NCBI GenBank assembly: GCA_034007705.1
Contig: JAVEQK010000003.1
Location: forward strand, 1 to 64,000
Source: UBA10518 sp022837185
Lineage (GTDB): Bacteria; Desulfobacterota; Desulfobulbia; Desulfobulbales; Desulfobulbaceae
Direction of reading: 5' to 3'
Length of the DNA stretch: 64,000 nt
Under the pieces are notes generated by a model. That model saw only the letters and a program-made list of their open reading frames with translations. It made no database searches and was not told the origin of the DNA. The position numbers were made by a program, and so were the translations under genes. Shown one piece after another: positions 32,974 through 42,714 of the stretch. How positions within the stretch are numbered: the first letter of the stretch is position 1; the number at the start of each line of letters is the position of its first letter.

Positions 32974-33690
32974 GTCATCACCCCTTGTTCTGGTTGCTGC
33001 AACTGTATTGGCCGCGTAATTGCCGGAAATGGTACGCGTGTGCAGTAAATGACTATAGGGTCGAAATTTTTTAATTGCAATTCCTATTAATGAAAGGGAG
33101 GAAAAAGCGAGGATGGCCGACCTGCTTTTGGCCGGTGCCCAGGATACGCGCTGGGTTTTTCCGCAGAGCAGGGTTTGCCCGCGATCATTCTTATCCCGGG
33201 GTCGGCGATCATCCCGCGGCCGCGGCCTGGAACTGATCATCGACCGTATGGAGAGGGCAGAACTGCGGGCCGGTCGCAATGACAGGAGGACGGTCGATGT
33301 CGACAAGAAGGCGGAAAAAGGCAACCGGGTACGCGAGCGGTTGAAATAAAGATTGTCGCGAAAGAAGAACAATGGTAAACAGCGTCTTCCGAAAGAACTT
33401 CGCATGAAAGTTCGATTTTTTTTGCCGACCTGAAATTCCTAGAGCGTATTTTTCCACCCCGCAGCGAAAGCCGCTTCCGGGCGCCCAGCTTTCAACGGGA
33501 GCGTGCCGGCCCCTGACCGGAAAAGAGCCGGCAATGGACAGGGGCGGGACAGGCTGCGCTTTTCGATCTTCATTACCTCAATTTTCCCCCGCTGCTTGCC
33601 ATCGGGCTGGAAACACAGCCATGAACAATGATGACGGCCGCCACCCGGTCCGCCGGAAACCGGTTGACATGCACTGACAGGATAAAAATC
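32974..33690. other. Intergenic stretch upstream of the DEAD-box helicase
   Basis: No gene I can support. A plus-strand 78-codon Arg-rich ORF (33113-33349) after GGGAGG has no recognisable features. The distance suggests a long 5' leader for the helicase gene, common for cold-induced helicases, but no defined structure is seen. Confidence 0.45.
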
Positions 33691-35421
33691 ATGAATTCGT
33701 TTATTGAATTAGGGGTTCGCCCGGAGATTGTCAAAGGGCTGGCAGAGCTTGGTTTTGCCTCACCCACCCCGGTCCAGGAAAAAGTTATTCCGCTGCTGCT
33801 CGGCCGGGGTAGGGACTGGATCAGCCTGGCCCAGACCGGGACCGGCAAGACCGCGGCCTTCGGCATCCCTCTGATCCAGAATATCGACCCAGGCAGTCCC
33901 ATCGCCCAGGCCCTGGTACTGTGTCCGACCCGGGAACTGTGCGTGCAGGTCGCCAGGGATATCGAGGCCTTCGGCAGGTATCTGCCGGGCGTGAAAACCT
34001 TGGCCGTCTATGGCGGGGCCAGGATGGATGTCCAGATCAATACGCTGCGGCGGGGCGCCCATATTATTGTCGCCACCCCCGGACGCCTGCTTGACCTCAT
34101 CCGCCGGGGCGCTGCCGATGTCTCGCAGATCGGTTCCGTCGTTCTTGATGAGGCCGATGAGATGCTGAACATGGGGTTTCAGGAAGAGATATCCGCCATT
34201 CTTGGCGCAACGCCGGCCACCAGGGACACTCTGCTTTTTTCCGCCACCATGTCGCCGGAAGTGGCGCGAATTGCCGGCACCTACATGACGGATCCCGGCG
34301 AAATCCTCATCGGCCAGCGCAATTCCGGCGCCGAGAATGTGCAGCATCTCTATTACATGGTACGGGCCCAGGACCGTTTTCCGGCCCTGAAAAGGATTGT
34401 CGACCTGCACCCCGATATCTACGGGATAATATTTTGCCGCACCAGGCAGGAAACCCAGGATGTTGCCGGGCAGCTCATCCAGGAAGGCTATCTGGCCGAC
34501 GCGCTGCACGGGGAACTGTCCCAGGCCCAGCGGGACCTTGTCATGGGCAAATTCCGCCGCAAAAATCTGCAGCTGCTTGTTGCCACCGATGTTGCCGCCC
34601 GCGGAGTCGATGTCAATGACCTGACCCATGTCATCAACTATAACCTGCCCGACGATCCGGCCGCCTATACCCATCGCAGCGGGCGCACTGGCCGGGCCGG
34701 CAAAACAGGGACCTCGGTTTCCATTATCCACCAGCGGGAAGGCAGGCGGATCAAGACGATCGAGAAGAATATCGGGAAACCCTTCGTCAGGGAGCGCATC
34801 CCTTCCGGCGGGGAAGTATGCGCCAGCCAGGTCATGCACCGGATCAACATGCTGCTTGAGGCACCTCCCGATCTTCAGGGGCTGGAACCGCTCCTCCCCC
34901 AGGCGGTGGAGAAGCTGGCCGCGCTGGACAGGCAGGAGCTGGTCAGGCGCCTGGTGGCCCTGGAGTCAAAGCGTTTTCTGGAGTATTACCGGGATGCGCC
35001 GGACCTCAATGTTCAGGAGAAAGGCGGTACCGGCGGCATGGAGAGGAAAAAGGAAAATGGACGGCGAAGAGAACGGGGTACGGAGCATTTTACCCGTTTT
35101 CATGTCAATGTCGGCAAAAACGACGGGGTGCTGCCCCAACGGCTCATCGCCATTATCAACAGCGGTTCTCCCAAACAGAAGATTGCCATCGGCAGGATAG
35201 AGTTGATGCGTAATTTTTCTTTTATCGAGGCGGACAGCAGGTTTTCGCGCATGGTGCTGAAGGCCTTTCACCAACAGATGATCAACGGCAAGAAGGTGTC
35301 GATCGAAATCGCCGCCGACAGAAAAAATCAGGCTGCCGGCAGTGGTGACGGCAGGTTCATGGCCGGGAAGAAAAGGGTCAACGGCCCGGGGGCAAACAAA
35401 AGGTACAAACGGGCGCATTGA
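33691..35421 (+). CDS. deaD: DEAD-box RNA helicase (DeaD/CsdA-like)
   Basis: A 576-aa ATP-dependent RNA helicase. Q motif region SPTPVQEKVIP, motif I AQTGTGKTA (about 46-54), PTRELCVQV, motif II DEAD (about 153-156), SAT, and the C-terminal helicase motifs VATDVAARGVD and HRSGRTGRAGKTG are all present. A C-terminal RRM-like domain (about 470-545, RFHVNVGKNDGVLPQRLIAI...IGRIELMRNFSFIEAD) matches the RNA-binding domain of DeaD and DbpA. It likely acts in ribosome assembly and RNA turnover at low temperature. The ATG at 33691 was chosen by homology; the ribosome site is weak. It ends in a basic tail (KKRVNGPGANKRYKRAH). Confidence 0.94.
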   Translation: MNSFIELGVRPEIVKGLAELGFASPTPVQEKVIPLLLGRGRDWISLAQTGTGKTAAFGIPLIQNIDPGSPIAQALVLCPTRELCVQVARDIEAFGRYLPGVKTLAVYGGARMDVQINTLRRGAHIIVATPGRLLDLIRRGAADVSQIGSVVLDEADEMLNMGFQEEISAILGATPATRDTLLFSATMSPEVARIAGTYMTDPGEILIGQRNSGAENVQHLYYMVRAQDRFPALKRIVDLHPDIYGIIFCRTRQETQDVAGQLIQEGYLADALHGELSQAQRDLVMGKFRRKNLQLLVATDVAARGVDVNDLTHVINYNLPDDPAAYTHRSGRTGRAGKTGTSVSIIHQREGRRIKTIEKNIGKPFVRERIPSGGEVCASQVMHRINMLLEAPPDLQGLEPLLPQAVEKLAALDRQELVRRLVALESKRFLEYYRDAPDLNVQEKGGTGGMERKKENGRRRERGTEHFTRFHVNVGKNDGVLPQRLIAIINSGSPKQKIAIGRIELMRNFSFIEADSRFSRMVLKAFHQQMINGKKVSIEIAADRKNQAAGSGDGRFMAGKKRVNGPGANKRYKRAH

Positions 35422-35482
35422 CAGCTTTTCTTTTTCTGCTGCGGAAAGGTGAGGGTGAGGGCAGGCAGGGTCCTTCCGGGAA

Positions 35483-36580
35483 TCATTTTTTTCTCGGCAG
35501 GCTGAAGTAAAATACCGCGCCCTCGTCGGGTTTTCCTTCGGCCCAGACCCGGCCGCCATGTTTTTCAATGACGGCTTTGACGATGGCAAGCCCGATGCCT
35601 GTCCCTTCAAAGCGGCGGACATCGTGAAGCCGCTGAAAAAAGTGGAACAGCTTGTCGGCTGACTGCATGGTGAATCCGGCGCCGTTATCTTTCACATAGT
35701 AGATATTTTCCGCTTTCCCCCGGGACCCCCCGACTTCAATCACAGCATCTTTTTTTTCCCCGGTGAACTTGATGGCATTGGCAATCAGGTTGGTGAAGAC
35801 CTGGTGCAGCATCGCCCGGTCGCCGACAGCGGCCGGAAGCGCATGGCAACGGAACCGTATTTCGCGGCCTGCGGATGATTCCAGCTCCTCGTAGACCTCC
35901 TTGACCAGCGCTTCCATGTCGATGCGGTCTTTTTGTATTTCCCTGGCCCCGGCCCGGGAAAAGGCCAGGAAATCAGCGATGAGTTGATTGGCCTTGCCGC
36001 AGCTCTTCCGGATGCCGTGGATCAGTTCCAGGGCCCCGGGGTCAATACGGTCGGCATAACTTTTCAACAGGCGCCGTGACAGGCCGTCGATCACCAGCAG
36101 CGGATTGCGCAGATCGTGACTGACCACGGAACTGAACCCTTCCAGATTTTTGTTGGCGGACTCCAGCTCGCGGAGGAGTTTTTCCCGCTTCTGTTCGCTT
36201 TTCCTGCGCAAACGGGAAAAGATCGCCGTGGCCCATACGGCGTACAGGGAGATCAGGCGATTGGCCCCGACTTTCCAGGGGTCGCCGCCTTCGGGGGAAA
36301 AAAGGTACCCGAGAAGTATCAGCGCCGAGCAGAGTACGGCAAAAAGGATAAGGTGGCGCTCCTGCGGCAGATAATTGACCAGCAGCACCACGGTAAGGTA
36401 GCAGGCGCCGATGGCGAATCCCAGTTCGGTGGTCAGGTCGGTCAGGAAAATGAGGGCGGTCAGCAGAAGGATCAGGGCGAATATGAGGCGGTGCCTGGCG
36501 GTTGTGTCCATGTTCGTCTGGCTCGGGAAGGCCTCGCCCGGAGCCGCAGCGGCAGCCCTGGAGAGGGGAAAGTTGATCAA
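35483..36580 (-). CDS. Membrane sensor histidine kinase
   Basis: A 365-aa histidine kinase. Three to four membrane helices (about 31-125) form a MASE-like sensor without a large periplasmic loop, followed by a coiled-coil linker (SEQKREKLLRELESANKNLE). The HisKA domain has VVSHDLRNPL with His155 as the phospho-acceptor. The HATPase domain shows NLIANAIKFT (N box), VKDNGAGF (G1) and GTGIGLAIVKAV (G2). No receiver domain or adjacent response regulator is present; the lone response regulator at 42106 is 5.5 kb away. A start at Met24 (MDTTARHR) is also possible, as the first 23 residues are Ala/Pro-rich and lack features. Confidence 0.88.
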   Translation of the reverse strand: MINFPLSRAAAAAPGEAFPSQTNMDTTARHRLIFALILLLTALIFLTDLTTELGFAIGACYLTVVLLVNYLPQERHLILFAVLCSALILLGYLFSPEGGDPWKVGANRLISLYAVWATAIFSRLRRKSEQKREKLLRELESANKNLEGFSSVVSHDLRNPLLVIDGLSRRLLKSYADRIDPGALELIHGIRKSCGKANQLIADFLAFSRAGAREIQKDRIDMEALVKEVYEELESSAGREIRFRCHALPAAVGDRAMLHQVFTNLIANAIKFTGEKKDAVIEVGGSRGKAENIYYVKDNGAGFTMQSADKLFHFFQRLHDVRRFEGTGIGLAIVKAVIEKHGGRVWAEGKPDEGAVFYFSLPRKK

Positions 36581-36827
36581 TCATCCGCCTCCCGGATTAT
36601 TCCGGGCATGGCCGTGTTTTCAGGGTGCACGGGAGGGCCTCAAGTTGCCGTGGAGGTGGACGCAACAGAATAACAGGGCGGGTAATGCGTGTCAATCAGC
36701 TCTGAGCAGAGAAGCTCAGCGCGGCTGGAGCAGGGCGGAACAAGGCCGGCGCTGCCGGACGGGATAAAATGCCGGACCGCCCTCTCCGAAAAGAGAAGGC
36801 GGTGGGCGGCGCCGGAAAAGACCCTGG

Positions 36828-37394
36828 TTACTTCTCAAGGTGCACGGATACCGGGGTCGACCTGGTGATTGTGTTGAAGACCGGGGAATATTTTTGAGCC
36901 ATTTTGACCAGCTCTTCCTTTTTTTCTTCGGATATGTCGGCGTCGATGGTGAAGTAAACGCGGATATCCTGATAGCCGACCGGGACATCGTTAGACAGTC
37001 CCAGAAATCCGCGGATGTCCAGATCGCCTTCATATCTTGACTGAACACCCCGTATTTCTATGCCCCGGGCGGAAGAGTGGGCAATCAGAGCGGTGGTGAG
37101 ACAGCCGGACAGAGCCACGAGAAGATATTCGACCGGGTTCCGGCCTTCATTGTTGCCCAGCAGAACGGGGGGCTCGTCCAGGTCAAAGTGCATGGCCGGA
37201 CGGGTATCGTCCTCCTGCAGAGCGCCGTAAAAATCCTTGATCGTCCCGCGGCAATGGGTGCCGTTGATCCACTTGTTGGTCGCCCGGAATTTGAATTTGG
37301 CGATTTCCGGATTTTCCTTGATCATGCCAATGGTTCTGGTCAATGCTTCGACATTCACCCCATTGACAAATTTTTCTTTTACTTCCTGCGTCAT
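36828..37394 (-). CDS. OsmC-family peroxidase
   Basis: A 188-aa OsmC/Ohr-fold protein, likely a thiol-dependent peroxidase or a redox-linked relative. One conserved cysteine lies in LLVALSGCLTTAL (about 86-98) and another in GTHCRGTIK (about 46-54), within the usual two-cysteine layout though the spacing is that of the broader OsmC group. The ATG at 37394 (MTQEVKEKF) follows GGAGA; the upstream in-frame extension has no homology. It is monocistronic. Its role in oxygen or peroxide tolerance of this anaerobe is inferred. Confidence 0.85.
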   Translation of the reverse strand: MTQEVKEKFVNGVNVEALTRTIGMIKENPEIAKFKFRATNKWINGTHCRGTIKDFYGALQEDDTRPAMHFDLDEPPVLLGNNEGRNPVEYLLVALSGCLTTALIAHSSARGIEIRGVQSRYEGDLDIRGFLGLSNDVPVGYQDIRVYFTIDADISEEKKEELVKMAQKYSPVFNTITRSTPVSVHLEK

Positions 37395-38102
37395 GGGCGT
37401 CTCCTTGTTATCTTGGGTTCCTGTTTGGTTTTGGATGATGAGCAGGACAATGGTGCGATGAACCATCCGTAACAACATTTCCTGTACTACGGTGTGTTAC
37501 AATTTGCGTGCCATGCTCGGGCGATTCTTTGATTTTGCGGAAATGGGCTTTCCGGCCGGCTGGGCTCCCGGAAGAGATACCTGGACGGAGGAAAACAGTG
37601 GTAACCTTTTGGCGTGAACCGCTGTTTTGTTTTCTCCGCCGTGGCGTGACAGGAATTTTCGGGGTTGGGTAATCCTGCCGGGCAGGAATTTTGTCCTGTC
37701 AAACCGGATTCAGACTGTCCGGTCTCCCATCCGGCCTTTGTCCTGAACAGGGTTCCCGCCTGGAAGCCTGCCCGTCTGCCGGAGGGTGGACCTGCCGGAG
37801 TTGCGCGGGGCTTTCAGCGCCGCAGCGGGCTGTGGCGGGGAATCGAAGCGCACAGCGGGACGGGATGCATGTCGGGCAGGCAACATTTTTTCACCAAAAT
37901 AAATAAATTGAGCCGTGATTGTTCACTGTTGGTCTGGTTTTTGCTATATCCCGCGCAGCGTGGAAATTATTGAGAATGTCAATAAGAACAGCGCGTTCCA
38001 TCGTTTCAGCTTTTCAGGACTACGATTGCCGCCAGGAAGATGCAGGTCCCAGGTCCTGCATCTATGAAAAACATCACCTCCCGGATCCAAGGAGAAGGCA
38101 GA
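37395..38102. other. Intergenic stretch with possible sigma-54 promoter for the cytochrome gene
   Basis: No gene is supported in this 708-bp stretch. At 37930-37945 TGGTCTGGTTTTTGCT keeps GG and TTGCT of the -24/-12 consensus with correct spacing, but CAC is replaced by TCT, so it is a weak candidate. GGAGAAGG at 38091-38098 is the ribosome site of the following gene. Confidence 0.4.
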
Positions 38103-39842
38103 ATGATAATTCACCCTGAACGTGTGAATTCCCCTCGCATGAAATTTGTTGTGCTTTGTTGTCTGTTGTCAGCATTTCTCACGGTTTTCGCCGTCCTGTC
38201 TGAGAAGGCGCAATCCCAAGGTGCATCGGCCATGGAAGAAGAAAAACCGGAAGGCCATGTGGTCACCACCCTGTCCTGCGAAAACTGTCATGTCGATCCG
38301 GAGAACGGTGATTTTGAGTTTGTTCATAAAGAGGCGGCGATGGACATGTGCGCCACCTGTCATGACGGGTCCATTGCCACGGGGCAGCCGGATGGCCACC
38401 TGCCGACCGCGGCAAACTGCGGATCCTGTCATAAGCAGCCGGGCAAAGACTGGCTCCCGGCGGTCATGGACCACAGCGCTGTGGATCCCGAATGCATAAG
38501 CTGCCACAACAACGAGGTGGTCTACGGCAAGCCGGCCAGCCATATGACCGCGCCGGAGACCTGCGAGGAGTGCCACACCACAAGGGCATGGACTCCGGCC
38601 CGGGTCGACCACAGCCTGATCAGCGACTCCTGCCTGACCTGCCATAACGGGCATATCGCCACCGGCAAACCGGGGGATCACATCCCGGTCCCCGATACCT
38701 GTGAAACATGCCACACTATCCGGCGGTGGATTCCGGCCGCGATGGATCACAGCCAGATCAACCTTTCCTGCGTTGTCTGTCACAACGGCAGCATAGCCCC
38801 GGGCAAACCCGGCAACCATATCTTCTCGTCGACCGACTGCCAGGCCTGCCATACGACCAGGGGCTGGACTCCGGCCCGGATGGACCATACCTTTGTCACC
38901 GGTTCCTGCTTCACCTGCCATAACGGCAGTACGGTGTTCGGCCGGCCGGCGAATCATATTCCGACCCCGAACACCTGCGAGGCCTGTCATACACCCAGGA
39001 GTTTCTCCCCGGCCCGGATGGATCACAGCATCGTCAGCAGCAACTGCTTTATCTGTCACAACGGCACCACGGTGTTCGGCAAACCGGCGAACCACATTCC
39101 GACCCCGAACACCTGCGAGGCGTGTCATAACACCAGGGCCTTCAGTCCGGCCCGGATGGATCACAGCATTGTCAGCGGCACCTGCATCACCTGCCACAAC
39201 GGCAGCCTGGCCCCGGGCAAACCGGCCAACCACATCCCGGCGCCCAACACCTGCCAGGCCTGCCATTCAACCAGATCATTCTCCCCGGCCCGGATGGACC
39301 ACAGCCTGGTCAGCGGCACCTGCATCACCTGCCACAACGGCAGGCTGGCCCCGGGCAAACCGGCCAACCACATCCCGGCGCCCAACACCTGCGAGGCCTG
39401 CCATTCGACCAGGGCATTTTCCCCGGCCCGGATGGACCACAGCCAGGTAACCAGCCCCTGTCTGACCTGCCACAACGGCAATATTGCCCGCGGCAAGCCG
39501 GCCAATCATATCCCGTCGCCCAATACCTGCGAAAACTGTCATACCACCCGCGGGTTTACGCCGGCGGTCATGGATCACTCCACCGTCACGCCCAACTGCC
39601 TGACCTGCCATAACAACAACCAGGCCCCGGGCAAGCCGGCCAACCACATCCTCAGCCTCAACACCTGCCAGAGCTGTCACACCAGCACGACAAGCTGGAG
39701 CATTGTCAGGTTTGATCATAATGCCGTTCTCGGAACGTGCTTCTTCTGTCACAACGGCGTCGACGCGCCCGGGCAGCCTGCCGATCACCCCCCCACCGGC
39801 ACTGCCTGTGAAGACTGCCATAACACAAACAGTTTTGATTAA
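38103..39842 (+). CDS. 23-haem repeat c-type cytochrome
   Basis: A 579-aa exported cytochrome with 23 CxxCH haem-binding motifs and a signal peptide (MKFVVLCCLLSAFLTVFAVL, start of the hydrophobic core at Met13). From about residue 98 it is built of ten tandem 46-residue units, each of two haems, of the form GKPANHIPxPNTCxACH...ARMDHSxxxxxCxxCHNG; the HS of MDHS and the NH of ANHIP are likely distal ligands. Such arrays are typical of metal-reducing and sulfate-reducing Desulfobacterota and are thought to conduct electrons over long distances. It lies 43 bp before an outer-membrane barrel gene, suggesting a porin-cytochrome pair. The ATG at 38103 follows GGAGAAGG. Confidence 0.9.
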   Translation: MIIHPERVNSPRMKFVVLCCLLSAFLTVFAVLSEKAQSQGASAMEEEKPEGHVVTTLSCENCHVDPENGDFEFVHKEAAMDMCATCHDGSIATGQPDGHLPTAANCGSCHKQPGKDWLPAVMDHSAVDPECISCHNNEVVYGKPASHMTAPETCEECHTTRAWTPARVDHSLISDSCLTCHNGHIATGKPGDHIPVPDTCETCHTIRRWIPAAMDHSQINLSCVVCHNGSIAPGKPGNHIFSSTDCQACHTTRGWTPARMDHTFVTGSCFTCHNGSTVFGRPANHIPTPNTCEACHTPRSFSPARMDHSIVSSNCFICHNGTTVFGKPANHIPTPNTCEACHNTRAFSPARMDHSIVSGTCITCHNGSLAPGKPANHIPAPNTCQACHSTRSFSPARMDHSLVSGTCITCHNGRLAPGKPANHIPAPNTCEACHSTRAFSPARMDHSQVTSPCLTCHNGNIARGKPANHIPSPNTCENCHTTRGFTPAVMDHSTVTPNCLTCHNNNQAPGKPANHILSLNTCQSCHTSTTSWSIVRFDHNAVLGTCFFCHNGVDAPGQPADHPPTGTACEDCHNTNSFD

Positions 39843-39885
39843 CTCGGAGACAACAGGAAAAGCAGGCCATATGCGTGGAGTGAAA

Positions 39886-42003
39886 ATGAAGTATAAAATT
39901 ATCGGGCTGGTGATGCTGTTTCTGGGATTGTGCTGCACCCAGGTCCCGGCGGCATCCGTGCGTGATCGCGTCCTCAGTGACGTTACCATCAGCGGGACGG
40001 AGCAGGAGGTGGTCATCCATGTGTCCTTCAATTTTCCTGTTCGGTATCTCCGGCACTATCCGCTTGAGTTCGGGAAGGAATTGAATATACAACTCGATCC
40101 GATTGTGGCGGGCGGCGATGAGCTGGCCGGCTTGAAAAAGCGGGAATCGTTTTCCGCGCCGGACGATAATCCGGCGGGTCTGGTCCGGGTTGATTACGAA
40201 GGGAGCGATCTGATCAAACCGACGGTCAGGATCCAGCTGGACCGGAACAGAAACTATGATGTCAGGCAGGGGGAAGACTTCCGCAGTCTGATGGTGGTGC
40301 TGTCCCGGGAGGATGGGGGTGAGGCCGATGCGGTAGGGGAGATTGCTCCACGGGCCGCGGTGACGACAGACCAGTGGGAACCGGGGATGCTGTCGGCGCA
40401 GAGGCAGGAGGAACTGCAAAGCCAGGGCGAAGCGGCGATGGCCGCCAAGGAATACATGCGGGCCATCCTGATCTATACCGAGCTCCTTGATGCCCCTGAC
40501 CCCGAGGTCAGGGAGTTCGCCCAGTTCGAGCTGGCCACGGCGCGGGAATACAAGGAGCACCTGGCGCACGCCCGGGCCGAGTATCGGAACTACATCGAAA
40601 CCTATCCGGACGGGCGGTACGTGGACCAGGCGCGGGCCCGGCTGAAAGCCCTCATGGGCGACCGTCCCATCTGGCTGGGGACCACGGAAGACATTGCCGC
40701 GGAAGGGCCGCGGGAGTATGAGTACTTCGGCGGCATTTCGGTGTATTATGACCGGGACGAAAGCATGTACGAAGACGGCGAGGATGTTGAGAATCTTTCC
40801 TCTCTGACCACCGGGTTCGACGCGACCTGGCGCACGCGAAGCGATAAATTCGCGGCCGAGGCGGTTGCCATCGGCAGTTATGAATGGTCATTTCTGGATG
40901 ACCGCGACGACCTGACCCGCGTCAACAGGCTCTATGTCGACTTGAAGGACGCCGGCGAGACCCTTTTCACCCGTCTGGGGAGGCAATCCTCAAGCAAGGG
41001 CGGGGTGCTGACACGGTTTGACGGCGCCCAGATCGGCTACCGGCTGATGGAGAAGGTCGGCGTCAACCTGGTGGCCGGCTTTCCCGTCAACCTGCCCTAT
41101 GATGACCTGGAGACGGACAAGTACTTTTACGGCGCCAATCTTGACCTGGGCCGTTTTGCCGACCATTGGGATTTCAACACCTATATCATCAACCAGATGG
41201 CCGACGACGTCGAGGACCGGCGCGCAGTGGGCGGCGAGGCCAGATATGTCGGGCGGAGCGCAAGTCTGTATTCCCTCCTGGATTTTGACGTCCTCTATGA
41301 TGAGGTCAGTGTTTTCCTGGTCACGGGCAATTACATGCTGCCCAACGACAAGACCCGTTTCACCGTGCTGGCCGATTTTCGCGGGGTCCCTCTTCTGAGC
41401 ACCAGCAATGCGCTGATCGGTCAGGCCTCTCCCTCCCTGGAAGAACTGGAGGAATCAATCGGCGAGGATGAACTGCGCCGGCTCGCGGAAGACCGGACCC
41501 TGGACAGCAGCTTTGCCACCGTCGGCGTTTCGCAGATCCTGACGGACAACCTGCAGCTCGCCGGGGACGTTTCCTGGTCAAAAATTGACGGCGCGCCCGC
41601 CTCGGGAGGGGTGGAAGCCTTTGAAACCACCGGCGACGAATTTTATTACTTCCTGCAGCTCATCGGCAGCGGCCTGATCAAGAGCGGCGATATCTCATCC
41701 ATCGGGGTCCGTTACGCCGATACCCAGTACCGGGATGTCTACTCGTTCACGGTCAACTCCCGCTACCCGTTCCATGCGGACCTGTCGCTGAGCCCGCGCA
41801 TGCGGGTCGATTACCGTGAAAACAAGATTCTGACCGGAGACCAGTGGCGTTTTCTTCCCGGTCTGCGGGTCGAGTACAGGTTCGGCCGGAACTGGAGATT
41901 TGAGATTGACGGCGAGTACCGTTATGCGGACAAGGAGTTGGAAGGCATAGCCGACGGCAAGGACGGTTACGCGGTTTCCCTTGGATTTCGCTATGATTTC
42001 TAG
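39886..42003 (+). CDS. Outer-membrane beta-barrel protein with N-terminal periplasmic domain
   Basis: A 705-aa exported protein. A signal peptide (MKYKIIGLVMLFLGLCC...) is followed by a ~100-residue beta-rich domain (SDVTISGTEQEVVIHVSFNF...), a short TPR-like helical region (about 160-250, AAKEYMRAILIYTELLD...YPDGRYVDQARARLKAL), and from about 260 a long run of amphipathic strands with D/E/Y-rich turns ending in VSLGFRYDF, whose final Phe is the classic barrel terminus. It starts 43 bp after the 23-haem cytochrome. A role as the outer-membrane partner of that cytochrome is inferred. It is not recognisably MtrB/PioB. ATG 39886 is preferred (GGAG 6 nt upstream) over ATG 39871. Confidence 0.75.
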   Translation: MKYKIIGLVMLFLGLCCTQVPAASVRDRVLSDVTISGTEQEVVIHVSFNFPVRYLRHYPLEFGKELNIQLDPIVAGGDELAGLKKRESFSAPDDNPAGLVRVDYEGSDLIKPTVRIQLDRNRNYDVRQGEDFRSLMVVLSREDGGEADAVGEIAPRAAVTTDQWEPGMLSAQRQEELQSQGEAAMAAKEYMRAILIYTELLDAPDPEVREFAQFELATAREYKEHLAHARAEYRNYIETYPDGRYVDQARARLKALMGDRPIWLGTTEDIAAEGPREYEYFGGISVYYDRDESMYEDGEDVENLSSLTTGFDATWRTRSDKFAAEAVAIGSYEWSFLDDRDDLTRVNRLYVDLKDAGETLFTRLGRQSSSKGGVLTRFDGAQIGYRLMEKVGVNLVAGFPVNLPYDDLETDKYFYGANLDLGRFADHWDFNTYIINQMADDVEDRRAVGGEARYVGRSASLYSLLDFDVLYDEVSVFLVTGNYMLPNDKTRFTVLADFRGVPLLSTSNALIGQASPSLEELEESIGEDELRRLAEDRTLDSSFATVGVSQILTDNLQLAGDVSWSKIDGAPASGGVEAFETTGDEFYYFLQLIGSGLIKSGDISSIGVRYADTQYRDVYSFTVNSRYPFHADLSLSPRMRVDYRENKILTGDQWRFLPGLRVEYRFGRNWRFEIDGEYRYADKELEGIADGKDGYAVSLGFRYDF

Positions 42004-42105
42004 GAGGGTTCCCTGCCTCGCATGACGCTTCTTCCTTGACAGGAGAACCCGCTTGGAGAAATCTGGAGTGGACTTCCCCCCGGACCGCCAAGCGAGGAAA
42101 AGCGT

Positions 42106-42570
42106 ATGGAGCCATTCAATCTTCTCCTGGTCGACGATGAAGCGCAGTTTGTGGAAACAATAGCCCGCCGCCTGCGCAAAAGAGGATTTACCGTGGATTG
42201 CGCATCTTCCGGGAGTGAAGCCCTGGAGTTCCTGGCGGAAAACGAGGCCGTCGATGTCATTGTTCTCGACATCATGATGCCGGATATGGACGGCATTCAG
42301 ACCCTGGAGAAAGTGAAAGAAAAATATCCCCTGGTGGAGGTCATTATGCTCACCGGCCACGCTACGGTTCCTTCCGCCATTGAATCGTTGAAGGACGGGG
42401 CTTTTGACTATCTGATCAAGCCGTGCGAGCTGCAGGTCCTCATTGCCAAAGCGGAGCAGGCCGCCGCCAGGAAAAGGGAGCGCGAGGCCAGGATTCTCGA
42501 TGTGCGGATGACGCCGTACATAACGGACCGGGAGCGGAACAGACTGATTACCGAGATACTGGAAAGCTGA
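42106..42570 (+). CDS. Single-domain response regulator
   Basis: A 154-aa CheY-like receiver. The acidic pocket is LLVDDE (residues 7-12), the phospho-acceptor is Asp55 (VIVLDIMMPDMDG), the switch Thr is in MLTGHAT, and the conserved Lys is in YLIKPCE. A short helical tail (about 122-154) carries no output domain. Such stand-alone receivers act by protein contact, often with a kinase or c-di-GMP enzyme. It follows the barrel gene by 102 bp and may be part of the same transcript. A histidine kinase at 35483 is a possible but unproven partner. Confidence 0.92.
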   Translation: MEPFNLLLVDDEAQFVETIARRLRKRGFTVDCASSGSEALEFLAENEAVDVIVLDIMMPDMDGIQTLEKVKEKYPLVEVIMLTGHATVPSAIESLKDGAFDYLIKPCELQVLIAKAEQAAARKREREARILDVRMTPYITDRERNRLITEILES

Positions 42571-42679
42571 AACAGGCACCCCCAATCTCCATGCCGTCGG
42601 ATATGAGGTATGATCAGGGTTGGAATACATTCGTGGTTTCAGCAGGTTGGCCGGGATAAAACAAATTTTTTGCCCTGCA

Positions 42680-42708
42680 TTGACTTTCATACCACGATGT
42701 GATAGTGT
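42680..42708 (+). promoter_or_regulatory. Candidate sigma-70 promoter for a small RNA
   Basis: TTGACT (42680-42685), a 17-bp spacer ending in TGA, and TAGTGT (42703-42708) form a good -35 and an extended -10 (TG one base before the hexamer). Transcription would start near 42715, well inside a gene-free stretch. Confidence 0.55.
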
Positions 42709-42714
42709 AAAAAT

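Noticed and set aside
33113..33349. Plus-strand 78-codon ORF upstream of the DEAD-box helicase
   Set aside because: Arg-rich composition without features, poor start context and no recognisable homology; treated as chance.
37665..37973. Plus-strand ORF of 102 codons before the multihaem cytochrome
   Set aside because: No signal, domain or ribosome site; composition is not gene-like.
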